Below are positions 46,651 to 54,835 of a stretch of DNA of 64,000 nt, in pieces. The stretch's first letter is position 1. The number at the start of each line of letters is the position of its first letter. This stretch comes from Mesorhizobium ciceri WSM4083 (lineage in GTDB: Bacteria; Pseudomonadota; Alphaproteobacteria; Rhizobiales; Rhizobiaceae). The position numbers were made by a program, and so were the translations under genes. The notes beneath the pieces are model-generated. The model saw only the letters and a program-made list of their open reading frames with translations, was not told where the DNA came from and did not search any database. The stretch spans positions 1,211,949-1,275,948 of the forward strand of contig NZ_KI912610.1 of NCBI RefSeq assembly GCF_000519305.1. Reading direction: 5' to 3'.

Positions 46651-46897
46651 GTGACCTCTCTCCAGACTTGTTGGTGGCGCGCCGTTCCGACGCGAGAGCC
46701 CCGGCCAGCATCGCGCGGCCGCGGCCTGCGCGTCAGGGTCAGGGCATTGTCGCGTCGGCCCGCTGGGATGTGTCAGTCTCGGTCGAGACCGTCACCTCCT
46801 TGCCGGACCTTGAGAACGCGTAGAGCGAGCCCGGGTAGCCCGGTATGGAAAACGCCACGGAGTCACTGTTGGCGAGGCCCATGACAACCCGCAGCGG

Positions 46898-47152
46898 ATC
46901 GCCCCCGACCGGTCGCTCGAAATCTACGACTCCGCGCGTGTCGGCATGACCACATCAGTGCGCAAGGCGATGGAAAAAGGCGATGCGCCCGAAGTGGTCG
47001 CCAACACCGTTTTGGCCGCGGCGACCGATCCCGCGCCGAAGAAACGCTACGCGGCGGGAAAAATGGCGCGCCAGGTCAGTTTCCTGCGCCGTTTCGTCCC
47101 CGCATCCGCATTCGACAAGAGCCTGCGCAAGCAGCTTGGGCTGCCGGCCTGA
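46898..47152 (+). pseudogene. C-terminal remnant of a short-chain dehydrogenase
   Basis: The frame ending at 47152 reads RIAPDRSLEIYDSARVGM, then RKAMEKGDAPEVVANTVLAAA and a basic tail FLRRFVPASAFDKSLRKQLG. This looks like the C-terminal 85 residues of an SDR oxidoreductase (the part after the catalytic Tyr-Lys helix). No glycine-rich NAD motif or YxxxK is found upstream, where the sequence is not coding-like. An ATG at 46946 could start a 68-residue peptide, but a decayed gene is more likely. Confidence 0.5.
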
Positions 47153-47190
47153 AGTCGAGCGCTAACCGTAAGGACAGCTACCTTGGCGCG

Positions 47191-47838
47191 TCAGCGAGCA
47201 GCCGCCTGTTTCTCGAGCCTGCGGGCGTATTGCGTCAGCGGAAAGCACATGATGAAGAAGATCAGAGCCACCAGCCCGTAAACCTTGAACGGTTCGAAGG
47301 TCGCATTGTTGATGGCATTGGAGGTCCGCACCAGTTCCTCGAAGCCGATGATGGAGGTGAGCGCGGTCGACTTGATCAGCTGCACCAGGAAGCCGACGGT
47401 GGGTGCGCGGGTGATCGAAAAGGCCTGCGGCAGGATGATCAGCCTCAGCTCCTGCAGATAGTGCAGGCCAAGGCTGGCGCCGGCGTCCCATTGGCCCAGG
47501 GGTAGCGCCGCGACGCCGGAGCGCCAGATCTCGGCGAGATAGGCGCTGGCGAAGAAGGTCAGGCCGAGCGCCGCCGCCGTCCAGGGTTCGATGCGCAGGC
47601 CCAGCATCGGCAGCCCGAAGAACATCAGGAACAGCTGCATCAGGAGCGGCGTTCCCTGGAACAGGGCGATGTAGCCGGAGGCGATGCGCCGGCTCCATTT
47701 GTTTTTGGCGATCCTGAAGAACAGCACGATCAGGCCGACGATGCCGCCGCCGATGAAGGCGGCCAGCGATAGCAGCACCGTCCAGCGGGCGGCGAGCAGC
47801 AGGTTGCGCACGATGTCCCAGGAGGTGAATTCGATCAT
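47191..47838 (-). CDS. Polar amino acid ABC permease 2 (HisM/GlnP type)
   Basis: A 215-residue permease with about five membrane segments and the family blocks YIALFQGTPLLMQLFLMFFG (about residues 57-76) and LGLHYLQELRLIILPQA in the EAA-loop position. It overlaps the preceding permease by 4 bases. It is the last gene of a unit that contains binding protein and both permeases but no ATPase. Confidence 0.9.
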   Translation of the reverse strand: MIEFTSWDIVRNLLLAARWTVLLSLAAFIGGGIVGLIVLFFRIAKNKWSRRIASGYIALFQGTPLLMQLFLMFFGLPMLGLRIEPWTAAALGLTFFASAYLAEIWRSGVAALPLGQWDAGASLGLHYLQELRLIILPQAFSITRAPTVGFLVQLIKSTALTSIIGFEELVRTSNAINNATFEPFKVYGLVALIFFIMCFPLTQYARRLEKQAAAR

Positions 47839-48491
47839 GACACGCCGGCTCCGAGCGCACGGCGCCCGCCTGATACCAGCAGCCGGCGCAAGGCCATCGA
47901 CAGAGCGAGATAGACCAGCGTCACGACGAAATAGGTCTCGAAAGAGCGGAAGGTACGCGCCTGCAGCATGTCGGCCTCGTAGGTCAGCTCACGCACGGCG
48001 ATCTGCGACACGACGGCCGACTCCAGCATCATGATGACGACCTGGCTGGTGAGCGCGGGATAGATGATCTTGAGCGCCTGCGGCAGCACGATCTTGACGA
48101 ACACCTGGCGTGGCCGCAAGCCCAGCGCGAGCGCCGCTTCCGTCTGCCCGCCGGGCACGGCGTCTAGCCCGGCGCCGACGATCTCGATGGTGTAGGCCGC
48201 CATGTTGAGCGTCATCGCCAGCATGGCGGCCAGGATCGGGTCGAGCCGGATGCCGAGGCTGGGCAGCCCGAAGAAAATGAAGAACAGCTGCACCAGGAAC
48301 GGCGTGTTGCGCATCACCTCGACGTAACAGGCGATTGCCCGCTTGAGCAGCGCCGGCCCGTTTCGTCGCCCCGCGGCACCCAGGATGCTGAGCAGCGTTC
48401 CGGCCAGCGTGGTCACGGCGATCAGCAGGATCGTCGTGGCCGCGCCGTGCGCGATGTCGCCCAGGGCACCCGGGAGCCAGGCAAAGGCCAC
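47835..48491 (-). CDS. Polar amino acid ABC permease 1 (HisQ/GlnP type)
   Basis: A 218-residue permease with the typical blocks VEVMRNTPFLVQLFFIFFGL (about residues 52-71), YTIEIVGAGLDAVPGGQTEA and ALGLRPRQVFVKIVLPQALK (EAA loop). The start codon is GTG 48491, six bases after the binding-protein stop. Together with permease 2 it would form the membrane channel of an amino acid importer. Confidence 0.9.
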   Translation of the reverse strand: MAFAWLPGALGDIAHGAATTILLIAVTTLAGTLLSILGAAGRRNGPALLKRAIACYVEVMRNTPFLVQLFFIFFGLPSLGIRLDPILAAMLAMTLNMAAYTIEIVGAGLDAVPGGQTEAALALGLRPRQVFVKIVLPQALKIIYPALTSQVVIMMLESAVVSQIAVRELTYEADMLQARTFRSFETYFVVTLVYLALSMALRRLLVSGGRRALGAGVS

Positions 48492-48497
48492 GGAAAC

Positions 48498-49304
48498 TCA
48501 ATCCTTGAGGTTTTCGGGATTGAGCGGCGTCTTCAGCCAGGCTTTCGAGCTTTCGTCCAGCTTGCCGTCGGCCAGCATCTTGGCGACCGCATCGTTGACA
48601 GCCTTCTTCAGGCCGTCCTCGTTCTTGTTGAGGCCGATATGCGAGGGCGAGGTCAGAAGCTGGAACTTCTGCTCCGGCTTCAGTGCGTCCTGCTTGGCCA
48701 GCACCTGCGCGCCGACGTCGTTGCCGACGACCATTAGCTGCGTCTGGCCGGAGATGAAGGCCTGGATCACAGAATTGTAGTTGTCAAAGCGCTTGATGTC
48801 AGCCGACGCCGGTGCTGCCTCGGTGAGCGACGTGTCTTCCAGCGTGCCACGATTGACGGCGATCGACTTGTCGGCGAGGTCTTCCTTGCCCTTGACCGCA
48901 AGTGCCGCCGGACCGATCACGGCGATGTAGTAGGGCGCGTAGGCGACGGCGAAATCGATGACCTGTTCGCGTTCCTTCGAGTAGCCGACGCTCATCAGGA
49001 TGTCGACGCGCTTGTCGTTCAGATACGGGATGCGGTTCTGGCCGGTGACGGCGATGGGATTGAGCTTCACCTTGAGCGTATCGGCAATGTATTGCGCGAC
49101 ATCCATGTCATAGCCCTTGAGGCTCATGTCGGCGCTGGCCGAGGAGAAGGGCGGAAAGTCGGCGAAGACGCCGACATTGATGGTGCCGGCCTTGGTGATG
49201 TCCGCCAGCGCATCGGCGCTAGCGGCCTGAATTGAGAGGCCGAAACCGGCCGTGCCGAGCATCAGCACGGCGGCGATGGATGTAAATGTCTTTCGGATTG
49301 TCAT
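48498..49304 (-). CDS. Polar amino acid ABC transporter substrate-binding protein
   Basis: The 268-residue family 3 binding protein has a signal peptide (about residues 1-30, ASA-D) and the blocks TINVGVFADFPPFSSASADM, KGYDMDVAQYIADTL and NRIPYLNDKRVDILMS. Its arrangement behind an agmatinase gene suggests arginine, agmatine or another guanidino or amino compound as ligand, an inference from context. The agmatinase stop lies 80 bases upstream. Confidence 0.9.
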   Translation of the reverse strand: MTIRKTFTSIAAVLMLGTAGFGLSIQAASADALADITKAGTINVGVFADFPPFSSASADMSLKGYDMDVAQYIADTLKVKLNPIAVTGQNRIPYLNDKRVDILMSVGYSKEREQVIDFAVAYAPYYIAVIGPAALAVKGKEDLADKSIAVNRGTLEDTSLTEAAPASADIKRFDNYNSVIQAFISGQTQLMVVGNDVGAQVLAKQDALKPEQKFQLLTSPSHIGLNKNEDGLKKAVNDAVAKMLADGKLDESSKAWLKTPLNPENLKD

Positions 49305-49384
49305 TGTTATTCCCCTGTCTGGAAGCTTGTTTGTTAGGGTCGTCCGCCGGCTCCAGCACGGCGGCCGCCTTGAATTCGTTGAGA

Positions 49385-50446
49385 TCAGGCTCCCTTGCCT
49401 GTTATCGCCGGGCTGAACACCATCAGGCTCAGTATCTCGAACAGCACCTGTGCGGCGGCGTGCGCCGTGTTGGTGGTCGCGTCATATTGCGGCGCCACCT
49501 CGACGACGTCGCCGCCGACGATGTTGAGACCTTTGAGGCCGCGCAGCAGTTCGAGCACCTCGCGCGTCGTCAGCCCGCCAACTTCCGGCGTACCGGTGCC
49601 CGGCGCGAAGGCCGGATCGACGCTGTCGATGTCGAAGGAGACATAGGTCGGGCCATCGCCGACAATCTTGCGCGCCTTCTCGATGATGGCCGGAATGCCT
49701 AGACCGGTCACCTCCTCGGCATGCACCACGGTCATGCCGGACTCGTAGGTGAACTCCCACAGATATTCGGCCGAGCCGCGGATGCCGATCTGGATGGTGC
49801 GCGTCGGGTCGAGCACGCCGTCAAGCACCGCGTTGCGGAACGGGCCGCCATGGTGGAACTTGGTCATGTCGAACAGGCCACTGGTGTCGCAGTGGGCGTC
49901 GATATGGATCAACCCGACCGGCGCCTTCTTGCCGACGGCCTTCAGGATCGGATGGCTGATCGAATGGTCGCCGCCGATCGACAGCGGGATGACGCCGGCA
50001 TCGACGATCTGGTTGGTGCGGCGCTCGATATCCTCGTGGCTGGTCTCCAGCCGGTAGCGGCTGCGGAACGGCGTGTCGCCGATGTCGGCGACCCGGAGCT
50101 CATGCGTCGGCGCGCATTCCAGCACGTGATTGTAGGGACCGATGCGCTCGATGGCGCGCAACGCCCTTGGCCCGAAGCGCGAGCCTGGCCGGTTGGTGAC
50201 GCCGAGATCCATCGGCACGCCGATCATCGCCACCTGCAAATCGCCGAAATCCGGATTGTCGGCCGATATTTCGCGGTAGGGCGCCGCGAGGAAGGTCGGG
50301 ATGCCTGAATAGGGCGCCAGCCGCGTGCCGCTCTTGGAGAAGATCTTGTCGGCGACCTTGCGGAATTTCGGGTCGAACATCTCGCCGCCATGGCTTTCAC
50401 CATATTTGCGACGCAACGCGTCGAGCTTGCCGCGATCGTATCCCAT
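49385..50446 (-). CDS. speB: Agmatinase/ureohydrolase family enzyme
   Basis: This 353-residue ureohydrolase has the binuclear manganese ligands His161 (GGDHS), Asp183, His185 and Asp187 (HIDAHCDTS), Asp272 and Asp274 (FDIDSVDPAF). Agmatinase splits agmatine to putrescine and urea, which local urease could use; related members act on guanidinobutyrate or other guanidino acids, so the name is by family. The N terminus is about 40 residues longer than the E. coli enzyme. AGGAGGAG precedes the ATG. It is first in a unit with an amino acid importer and divergent from a LysR gene. Confidence 0.85.
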   Translation of the reverse strand: MGYDRGKLDALRRKYGESHGGEMFDPKFRKVADKIFSKSGTRLAPYSGIPTFLAAPYREISADNPDFGDLQVAMIGVPMDLGVTNRPGSRFGPRALRAIERIGPYNHVLECAPTHELRVADIGDTPFRSRYRLETSHEDIERRTNQIVDAGVIPLSIGGDHSISHPILKAVGKKAPVGLIHIDAHCDTSGLFDMTKFHHGGPFRNAVLDGVLDPTRTIQIGIRGSAEYLWEFTYESGMTVVHAEEVTGLGIPAIIEKARKIVGDGPTYVSFDIDSVDPAFAPGTGTPEVGGLTTREVLELLRGLKGLNIVGGDVVEVAPQYDATTNTAHAAAQVLFEILSLMVFSPAITGKGA

Positions 50447-50626
50447 CTGCGCTCCTCCTGCCGGGCTGATGCAGCGCGGCCACCGGTGATGCTTGGCGAA
50501 CCGACCGTCATCCGGCCGGGTCGCTGTCCCGCTGGCTGCCTGCAGATTTCACGTCTTGATGCTGTTCCGGGCTCAAGTGTCTGGCAGCGGCATTGAAAAA
50601 TCAATTGATATTGTTAGGGTGTTTTC

Positions 50627-50643
50627 TGTGAGAAAATCTCACA
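50627..50643. promoter_or_regulatory. Perfect 17-base palindrome, probable LysR operator
   Basis: TGTGAGA, a 3-base AAA centre, and TCTCACA form an exact inverted repeat ending 15 bases before the LysR ATG, in the 212-base divergent spacer to the agmatinase gene. It fits the T-N11-A pattern of LysR binding sites. Position over the LysR ribosome-site region suggests autorepression. Confidence 0.6.
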
Positions 50644-50658
50644 ATAAAGTTCATACCC

Positions 50659-51633
50659 ATGACCAAGCGCCTGCCACCGCTGAATCCGCTGCGCGCCTTC
50701 GAGGCAACGGCCCGACATGGCTCGCTGACCAAGGCGGCGAGTGAGCTGAACGTCACCCATGGCGCCATCAGCCACCAAATCAAGGCGCTCGAGCAGTCGC
50801 TCAGTGTCAAGCTGTTCGAGCGGGTCGGCCAGCGGGTCAAGCTGACACCGCATGGCGCGGAGCTTCTGCCGGCGGTGTCGACCGCCTTCGACGGCATCGC
50901 CGCCGCCACCCAGCGCATGACAAGGCCGGCGAGCAGCGGCACGCTTTCGGTCTCCTGCGTGCCGGCGCTTCTGTTGTTGTGGATGACACCGCGGCTCGGC
51001 AGTTTCATGGCGCAATATCCCGACATAAGGCTGACGCTTATCCCTTCCAACGATCCCAAGGATTTGCGGGCGCCCAACATCGATGTCTGCGTGCATTATG
51101 GCGACGGCAGCTGGACCGATTGCTGGATGCGCAAATGGTCGGGGCTCGAACTGTTTCCCGTGGTCAGCCCGACCTTGATCAACAACCGGCCGATCCGCAG
51201 CGTCAGGGATCTCGCCGACCATGTCTTCCTGCATGGCGATGACGGCCGCGAGTGGCACACCTGGCTGGCTGCCGCCGATGCGCTGGACCTGGAGCGGGGC
51301 CGCCGCCATCATCTCGGCGATGCGCGTATGGCGACCGAGGCGGCGGTGCATGGCCATGGCGTAGCGCTGGGCGACTCGGTAACGGCAAGCGCGCTGCTGG
51401 CCAGGGGCATGCTGGTCGCGCCGTTCAGCCTGTCGGTGCCGGCGGTCGACGATTTCTATGTCGTCTGCCGCAACGAGATGCGGGCGACGCCGATCGTGCA
51501 GGTGTTCATCGACTGGCTGTTCGCCGAGAAGGCCGGGGACGACGGGCGCGCCGACGCCCCGGTGGCCGGGCGCATCGTCAGCCGCCGCAAGCGTCCGGCG
51601 CTCAGGGTGATGGGCGGCAAATCCGCAGGCTGA
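50659..51633 (+). CDS. LysR-family transcriptional regulator (GcvA-like)
   Basis: The 324-residue regulator has the HTH PLNPLRAFEATARHGSLTKA and NVTHGAISHQIKALEQSLSV at about residues 6-50, then a LysR effector domain. It is transcribed divergently from the agmatinase-transporter unit, which is the classical arrangement for its target. Its C terminus is about 20 residues longer than usual and basic. A perfect palindrome lies just upstream. Confidence 0.9.
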   Translation: MTKRLPPLNPLRAFEATARHGSLTKAASELNVTHGAISHQIKALEQSLSVKLFERVGQRVKLTPHGAELLPAVSTAFDGIAAATQRMTRPASSGTLSVSCVPALLLLWMTPRLGSFMAQYPDIRLTLIPSNDPKDLRAPNIDVCVHYGDGSWTDCWMRKWSGLELFPVVSPTLINNRPIRSVRDLADHVFLHGDDGREWHTWLAAADALDLERGRRHHLGDARMATEAAVHGHGVALGDSVTASALLARGMLVAPFSLSVPAVDDFYVVCRNEMRATPIVQVFIDWLFAEKAGDDGRADAPVAGRIVSRRKRPALRVMGGKSAG

Positions 51634-51769
51634 TGCCAGGCTGCGCGCCGCCGCATGCAGGCAGCTCTTTTTGTCGGGCCAGCCTGAAAGCGGGCAGCGT
51701 TCCGGCCGATTCGATGCTATGAGGCCTGTCGCGATTGTGGATGGCAGGCAGCGAAGGCGGTGTTGAAAC

Positions 51770-53074
51770 ATGGCTAAGACCGATATTGCGCGGCGCGTCT
51801 ACAACCACACCTGGAAGCTCGACCCGATCGTGCGCAGCCTGCTCGACACGGATTTCTACAAGCTTTTGATGCTGCAGATGATCTGGGGCATGTATCCCAA
51901 GGTCGACGCAACCTTCTCGCTGATCAACCGCACGACTTCGGTGCGCCTTGCCGACGAGATCGACGAGGCCGAATTGCGCGAACAGCTCGACCATGCCCGC
52001 ACCTTGCGCTTCTCCAAGAAGGAGATGATCTGGCTCGGCGGTAACAATTTCTACGGCCGCAAGCAGATCTTCGAGCCAGAATTCCTCGCGTGGCTGGAAG
52101 GCTTCCGGCTGCCCGACTACGAGCTGTCGAAGCGCGATGGCCAGTACGAACTGACCTTCAGCGGGCCGTGGATGTACACCACACTGTGGGAAATCCCCGC
52201 GCTCGCCATCATCAATGAACTTCGATCGCGCGCGGCGATGCGGGCGTTCGGGCCTTTCGCGCTCGACGTGCTCTATGCCCGCGCCAAGTCCAAGATGTGG
52301 GCCAAGACCGAGCGGCTGAAGGCGCTGCCCGGCATCCGCATCTCGGACTTCGGCACGCGCCGGCGCCATTCCTTCCTATGGCAGCGCTGGTGCGTCGAGG
52401 CGCTGAAGGAAGGCATCGGCGAGGCGTTCACCGGCACCTCCAACGTGCTTCTGGCCATGGACAACGACCTCGAAGCGCTCGGCACCAACGCACATGAGCT
52501 GCCGATGGTGTTCGCCGCCCTCGCCGACTCGGAAAAAGAGCTGAGGCAGTCGCCCTACAAGGTGCTGCAGGACTGGCAGCGCTACTATGGCGGCAATCTG
52601 CTGATCGTGCTGCCCGACGCCTTCGGCACCGCCTCCTTCCTGCGCGACGCGCCGGACTGGGTGGCCGACTGGACCGGTTTCCGTCCCGACAGCGCGCCGC
52701 CGATCGAAGGCGGCGAAAAGATTCTCGCCTGGTGGCGCGACAAGGGCAAGGATCCCAGGCAGAAGCTGCTGATCTTCTCCGATGGGCTCGAGGTCGAAAC
52801 CATCGAGGAGACCTATCGCCATTTCAAAGGCAAGGTGCGCATGTCGTTCGGCTGGGGCACCAATCTGACCAATGATTTCGAAGGCTGCGCGCCGATCGAA
52901 ACCAACAGGTTGGACGCCATATCGCTGGTCTGCAAGGTCACCGAGGCCAATGGCAGGCCAGCGGTCAAGCTTTCCGACAATCCGGCCAAGGCGACCGGCG
53001 ATGTGAAAGAGATCGAGCGCTATATAAGGATTTTTGGCGAGAAGGACCGCGTGGAGCAACTGGTCAAGGTGTGA
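51770..53074 (+). CDS. pncB: Nicotinate phosphoribosyltransferase
   Basis: PncB (434 residues) joins nicotinate and PRPP, with ATP, to nicotinate mononucleotide in NAD salvage. Family features: LDTDFYKLLMLQMIW near residues 24-38, ISDFGTRRRHSFLWQ (about 187-201, includes the regulatory-His region), GTSNVLLA and FSDGLEVETI at the phosphate-binding site, and FGWGTNLTNDFEG. Length and order are normal. The nicotinamidase gene pncA, the preceding step, lies 8 kb to the right on the opposite strand. Confidence 0.95.
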   Translation: MAKTDIARRVYNHTWKLDPIVRSLLDTDFYKLLMLQMIWGMYPKVDATFSLINRTTSVRLADEIDEAELREQLDHARTLRFSKKEMIWLGGNNFYGRKQIFEPEFLAWLEGFRLPDYELSKRDGQYELTFSGPWMYTTLWEIPALAIINELRSRAAMRAFGPFALDVLYARAKSKMWAKTERLKALPGIRISDFGTRRRHSFLWQRWCVEALKEGIGEAFTGTSNVLLAMDNDLEALGTNAHELPMVFAALADSEKELRQSPYKVLQDWQRYYGGNLLIVLPDAFGTASFLRDAPDWVADWTGFRPDSAPPIEGGEKILAWWRDKGKDPRQKLLIFSDGLEVETIEETYRHFKGKVRMSFGWGTNLTNDFEGCAPIETNRLDAISLVCKVTEANGRPAVKLSDNPAKATGDVKEIERYIRIFGEKDRVEQLVKV

Positions 53075-53108
53075 GGGGTGGGGTTCCTGGATAGTACGAG
53101 TTCCCTGG

Positions 53109-53269
53109 CGCCCCCCTCTGTCCTGCCGGACATCTCCCCCTCAAGGGGGGAGATTGCTCCCTCATCTCTGCTTTCGCCAATCAACAACGTTGCCTGGGAA
53201 GAGCCGGCGGCGAAACTGCCAATCTCCCCCCTTGAGGGGGAGATGTCCGGCAGGACGGAGGGGGGCGCC
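53109..53269. repeat. Palindromic intergenic repeat, family C copy 1
   Basis: Arms 53109-53156 and 53221-53269 are near-perfect inverted copies with the core CTGTCCTGCCGGACATCTCCCC. A near-identical element lies at 56168-56326 in the opposite orientation (their loop sequences share TTTCGCCAATC on opposite strands). It overlaps the 5' end of the next gene's reading frame. Confidence 0.85.
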
Positions 53270-54682
53270 GTAGAGTGCCGTCATCTGCCGTTGGCCTTGT
53301 TGCTTACCGTCGTATCGCTCGCCTCCCCCACCCCCGCCTTCGCGCACGCCTCCGATCGTGGCCACGTCCTGCTCCTGCCGACCGGCTACTATCTGGTCGG
53401 AGGCGCCTTCGCCGTGGCCGTCAGCTTCCTCGTCCTGGCGCTGCTGCCTGCGGATTCGCTTGATCGCTTTTGGCGTCGGCGCCTGCCGTTGTTCGCCCTC
53501 GGCGACGCCGCCCACGCCACCATTAGCCTGATATCCTTTGCCGGCTTTGCAATTCTCATCACCGCCGGCTTTTTCGGCAGCCGCGACCCGCTTTCCAATC
53601 CTCTGCCACTGGTGATCTGGACACTGTTGTGGGCCGGCGTCACGCTGCTGCAGGGTGTCTTCGGCGACTTCTGGTTATGGCTCAACCCCTGGTATGGAGC
53701 ATGGCGTCTCGCCTCGCGCCTGTTCGGGACCGGGGATGACGGAGCATGGCGCCTGCCCGGATGGGTCGGCTGCTGGCCGGCTGTCATCCTGTTCTTTGCC
53801 TTCGCCTGGTTCGAACTCATCGATCCGGCGCCCGACGATCCGGCGCGTCTGGCCTGGGCCGCCGGCCTCTATTGGCTGTTCTCTTTCCTCGCCATGCTGG
53901 CGTTCGGCTATCGCGGCTGGAGCCGCAGCGGTGAATTCCTGACGGTTTTCTTCTCGATGGTGGCGCGCTTCGCCGTGGTCGAACGCAACCAAGACGGCCG
54001 GCTTGCACTTTGCTGGCCCGGCGCCAAGCTGCTGGCTGCGGAGCCCTTGCCAGCCAGCGGCATCGCTTTCCTGCTGCTCGCCCTGTCGTCGGTGTCCTTC
54101 GACGGCCTGTCGAAGACCTTCTTCTGGCTCGGCCTGTTCGGCATCAACCCGCTCGAATTTCCCGGCCGCACCGCGCTGATCGGCAGCGGCACTTTCGGCC
54201 TCGTGCTGACATTCGTGCTGCTTGCGGCGGTGTTCCTGCTTGCCGTCTGGCTCGGCCAGCGTCTTGCCGGCAGCGATCACACCCTTGCCCAGGCGGCCGG
54301 CGTGCTGGTGTGGTCGATCGTGCCGATCGCGCTTGCCTATCATGTCGCGCATTATCTGACGGCGCTGCTCGTCGACGGCCAATATGCGCTTGCGGCACTT
54401 TCCGACCCATTCGCGATGGGCTGGAACCTGTTCGGCACCGCCGACATGCAGATCGAGGCCGGCATCGTTGCGGGGGCGGATTCCGCGTGGTGGCTGTGGA
54501 ATATCCAGGCCAGCGCCATCATCCTGGGCCATGTGCTCGCCGTCCTCGTCGCCCACGGCTTCGCCTGGCGCCTGCACCCACAGCCCTCCCGCGCGGCACT
54601 CAGCCAGTTCCCGCTTACCTTGCTGATGATCGCCTACACCGTCTTCGGCCTCTGGTTGCTTGCCACGCCGACCACCGGATGA
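53243..54682 (+). CDS. Multi-pass membrane protein of unknown function
   Basis: A 479-residue protein with a signal-like segment (PLALLLTVVSLASPTPAFAHA) and about eleven hydrophobic segments. I recall similar rhizobial proteins labelled fenitrothion hydrolase, but nothing seen here proves hydrolase activity. Aromatic-rich loops such as GDFWLWLNPWYGAWR and NPLEFPGRTALIG are notable. The start is uncertain: ATG 53243 lies inside a repeat arm, and TTG 53291 would start directly before the signal segment. The frame extends even further upstream through the repeat. It follows pncB in the same direction. Confidence 0.7.
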   Translation: MSGRTEGGAVECRHLPLALLLTVVSLASPTPAFAHASDRGHVLLLPTGYYLVGGAFAVAVSFLVLALLPADSLDRFWRRRLPLFALGDAAHATISLISFAGFAILITAGFFGSRDPLSNPLPLVIWTLLWAGVTLLQGVFGDFWLWLNPWYGAWRLASRLFGTGDDGAWRLPGWVGCWPAVILFFAFAWFELIDPAPDDPARLAWAAGLYWLFSFLAMLAFGYRGWSRSGEFLTVFFSMVARFAVVERNQDGRLALCWPGAKLLAAEPLPASGIAFLLLALSSVSFDGLSKTFFWLGLFGINPLEFPGRTALIGSGTFGLVLTFVLLAAVFLLAVWLGQRLAGSDHTLAQAAGVLVWSIVPIALAYHVAHYLTALLVDGQYALAALSDPFAMGWNLFGTADMQIEAGIVAGADSAWWLWNIQASAIILGHVLAVLVAHGFAWRLHPQPSRAALSQFPLTLLMIAYTVFGLWLLATPTTG

Positions 54683-54746
54683 GAAAAGGACGGCCTCGAT
54701 ATCGTTGGGGAAGCTCGCTTGCCACATCAAGGCTTTGGTGATTTAG

Positions 54747-54763
54747 TTTGTACACATGCAATT
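54747..54763. promoter_or_regulatory. Operator-like near-palindrome upstream of the cluster 2 importer
   Basis: TTTGTACACATGCAATT is an AT-rich imperfect palindrome (TTTG with CAA around TACACATG) in the 153-base gap between the membrane protein and the Tat-type binding protein. It resembles operators of GntR-type regulators in form. No regulator gene is adjacent, so this is tentative. Confidence 0.25.
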
Positions 54764-54835
54764 TTTTGCGTCCTCTGAGCGAGGATGCCGAAGCCGCCTT
54801 ATCGTTGGTCAAAACTGAAAAACAGGGGAACGAAC

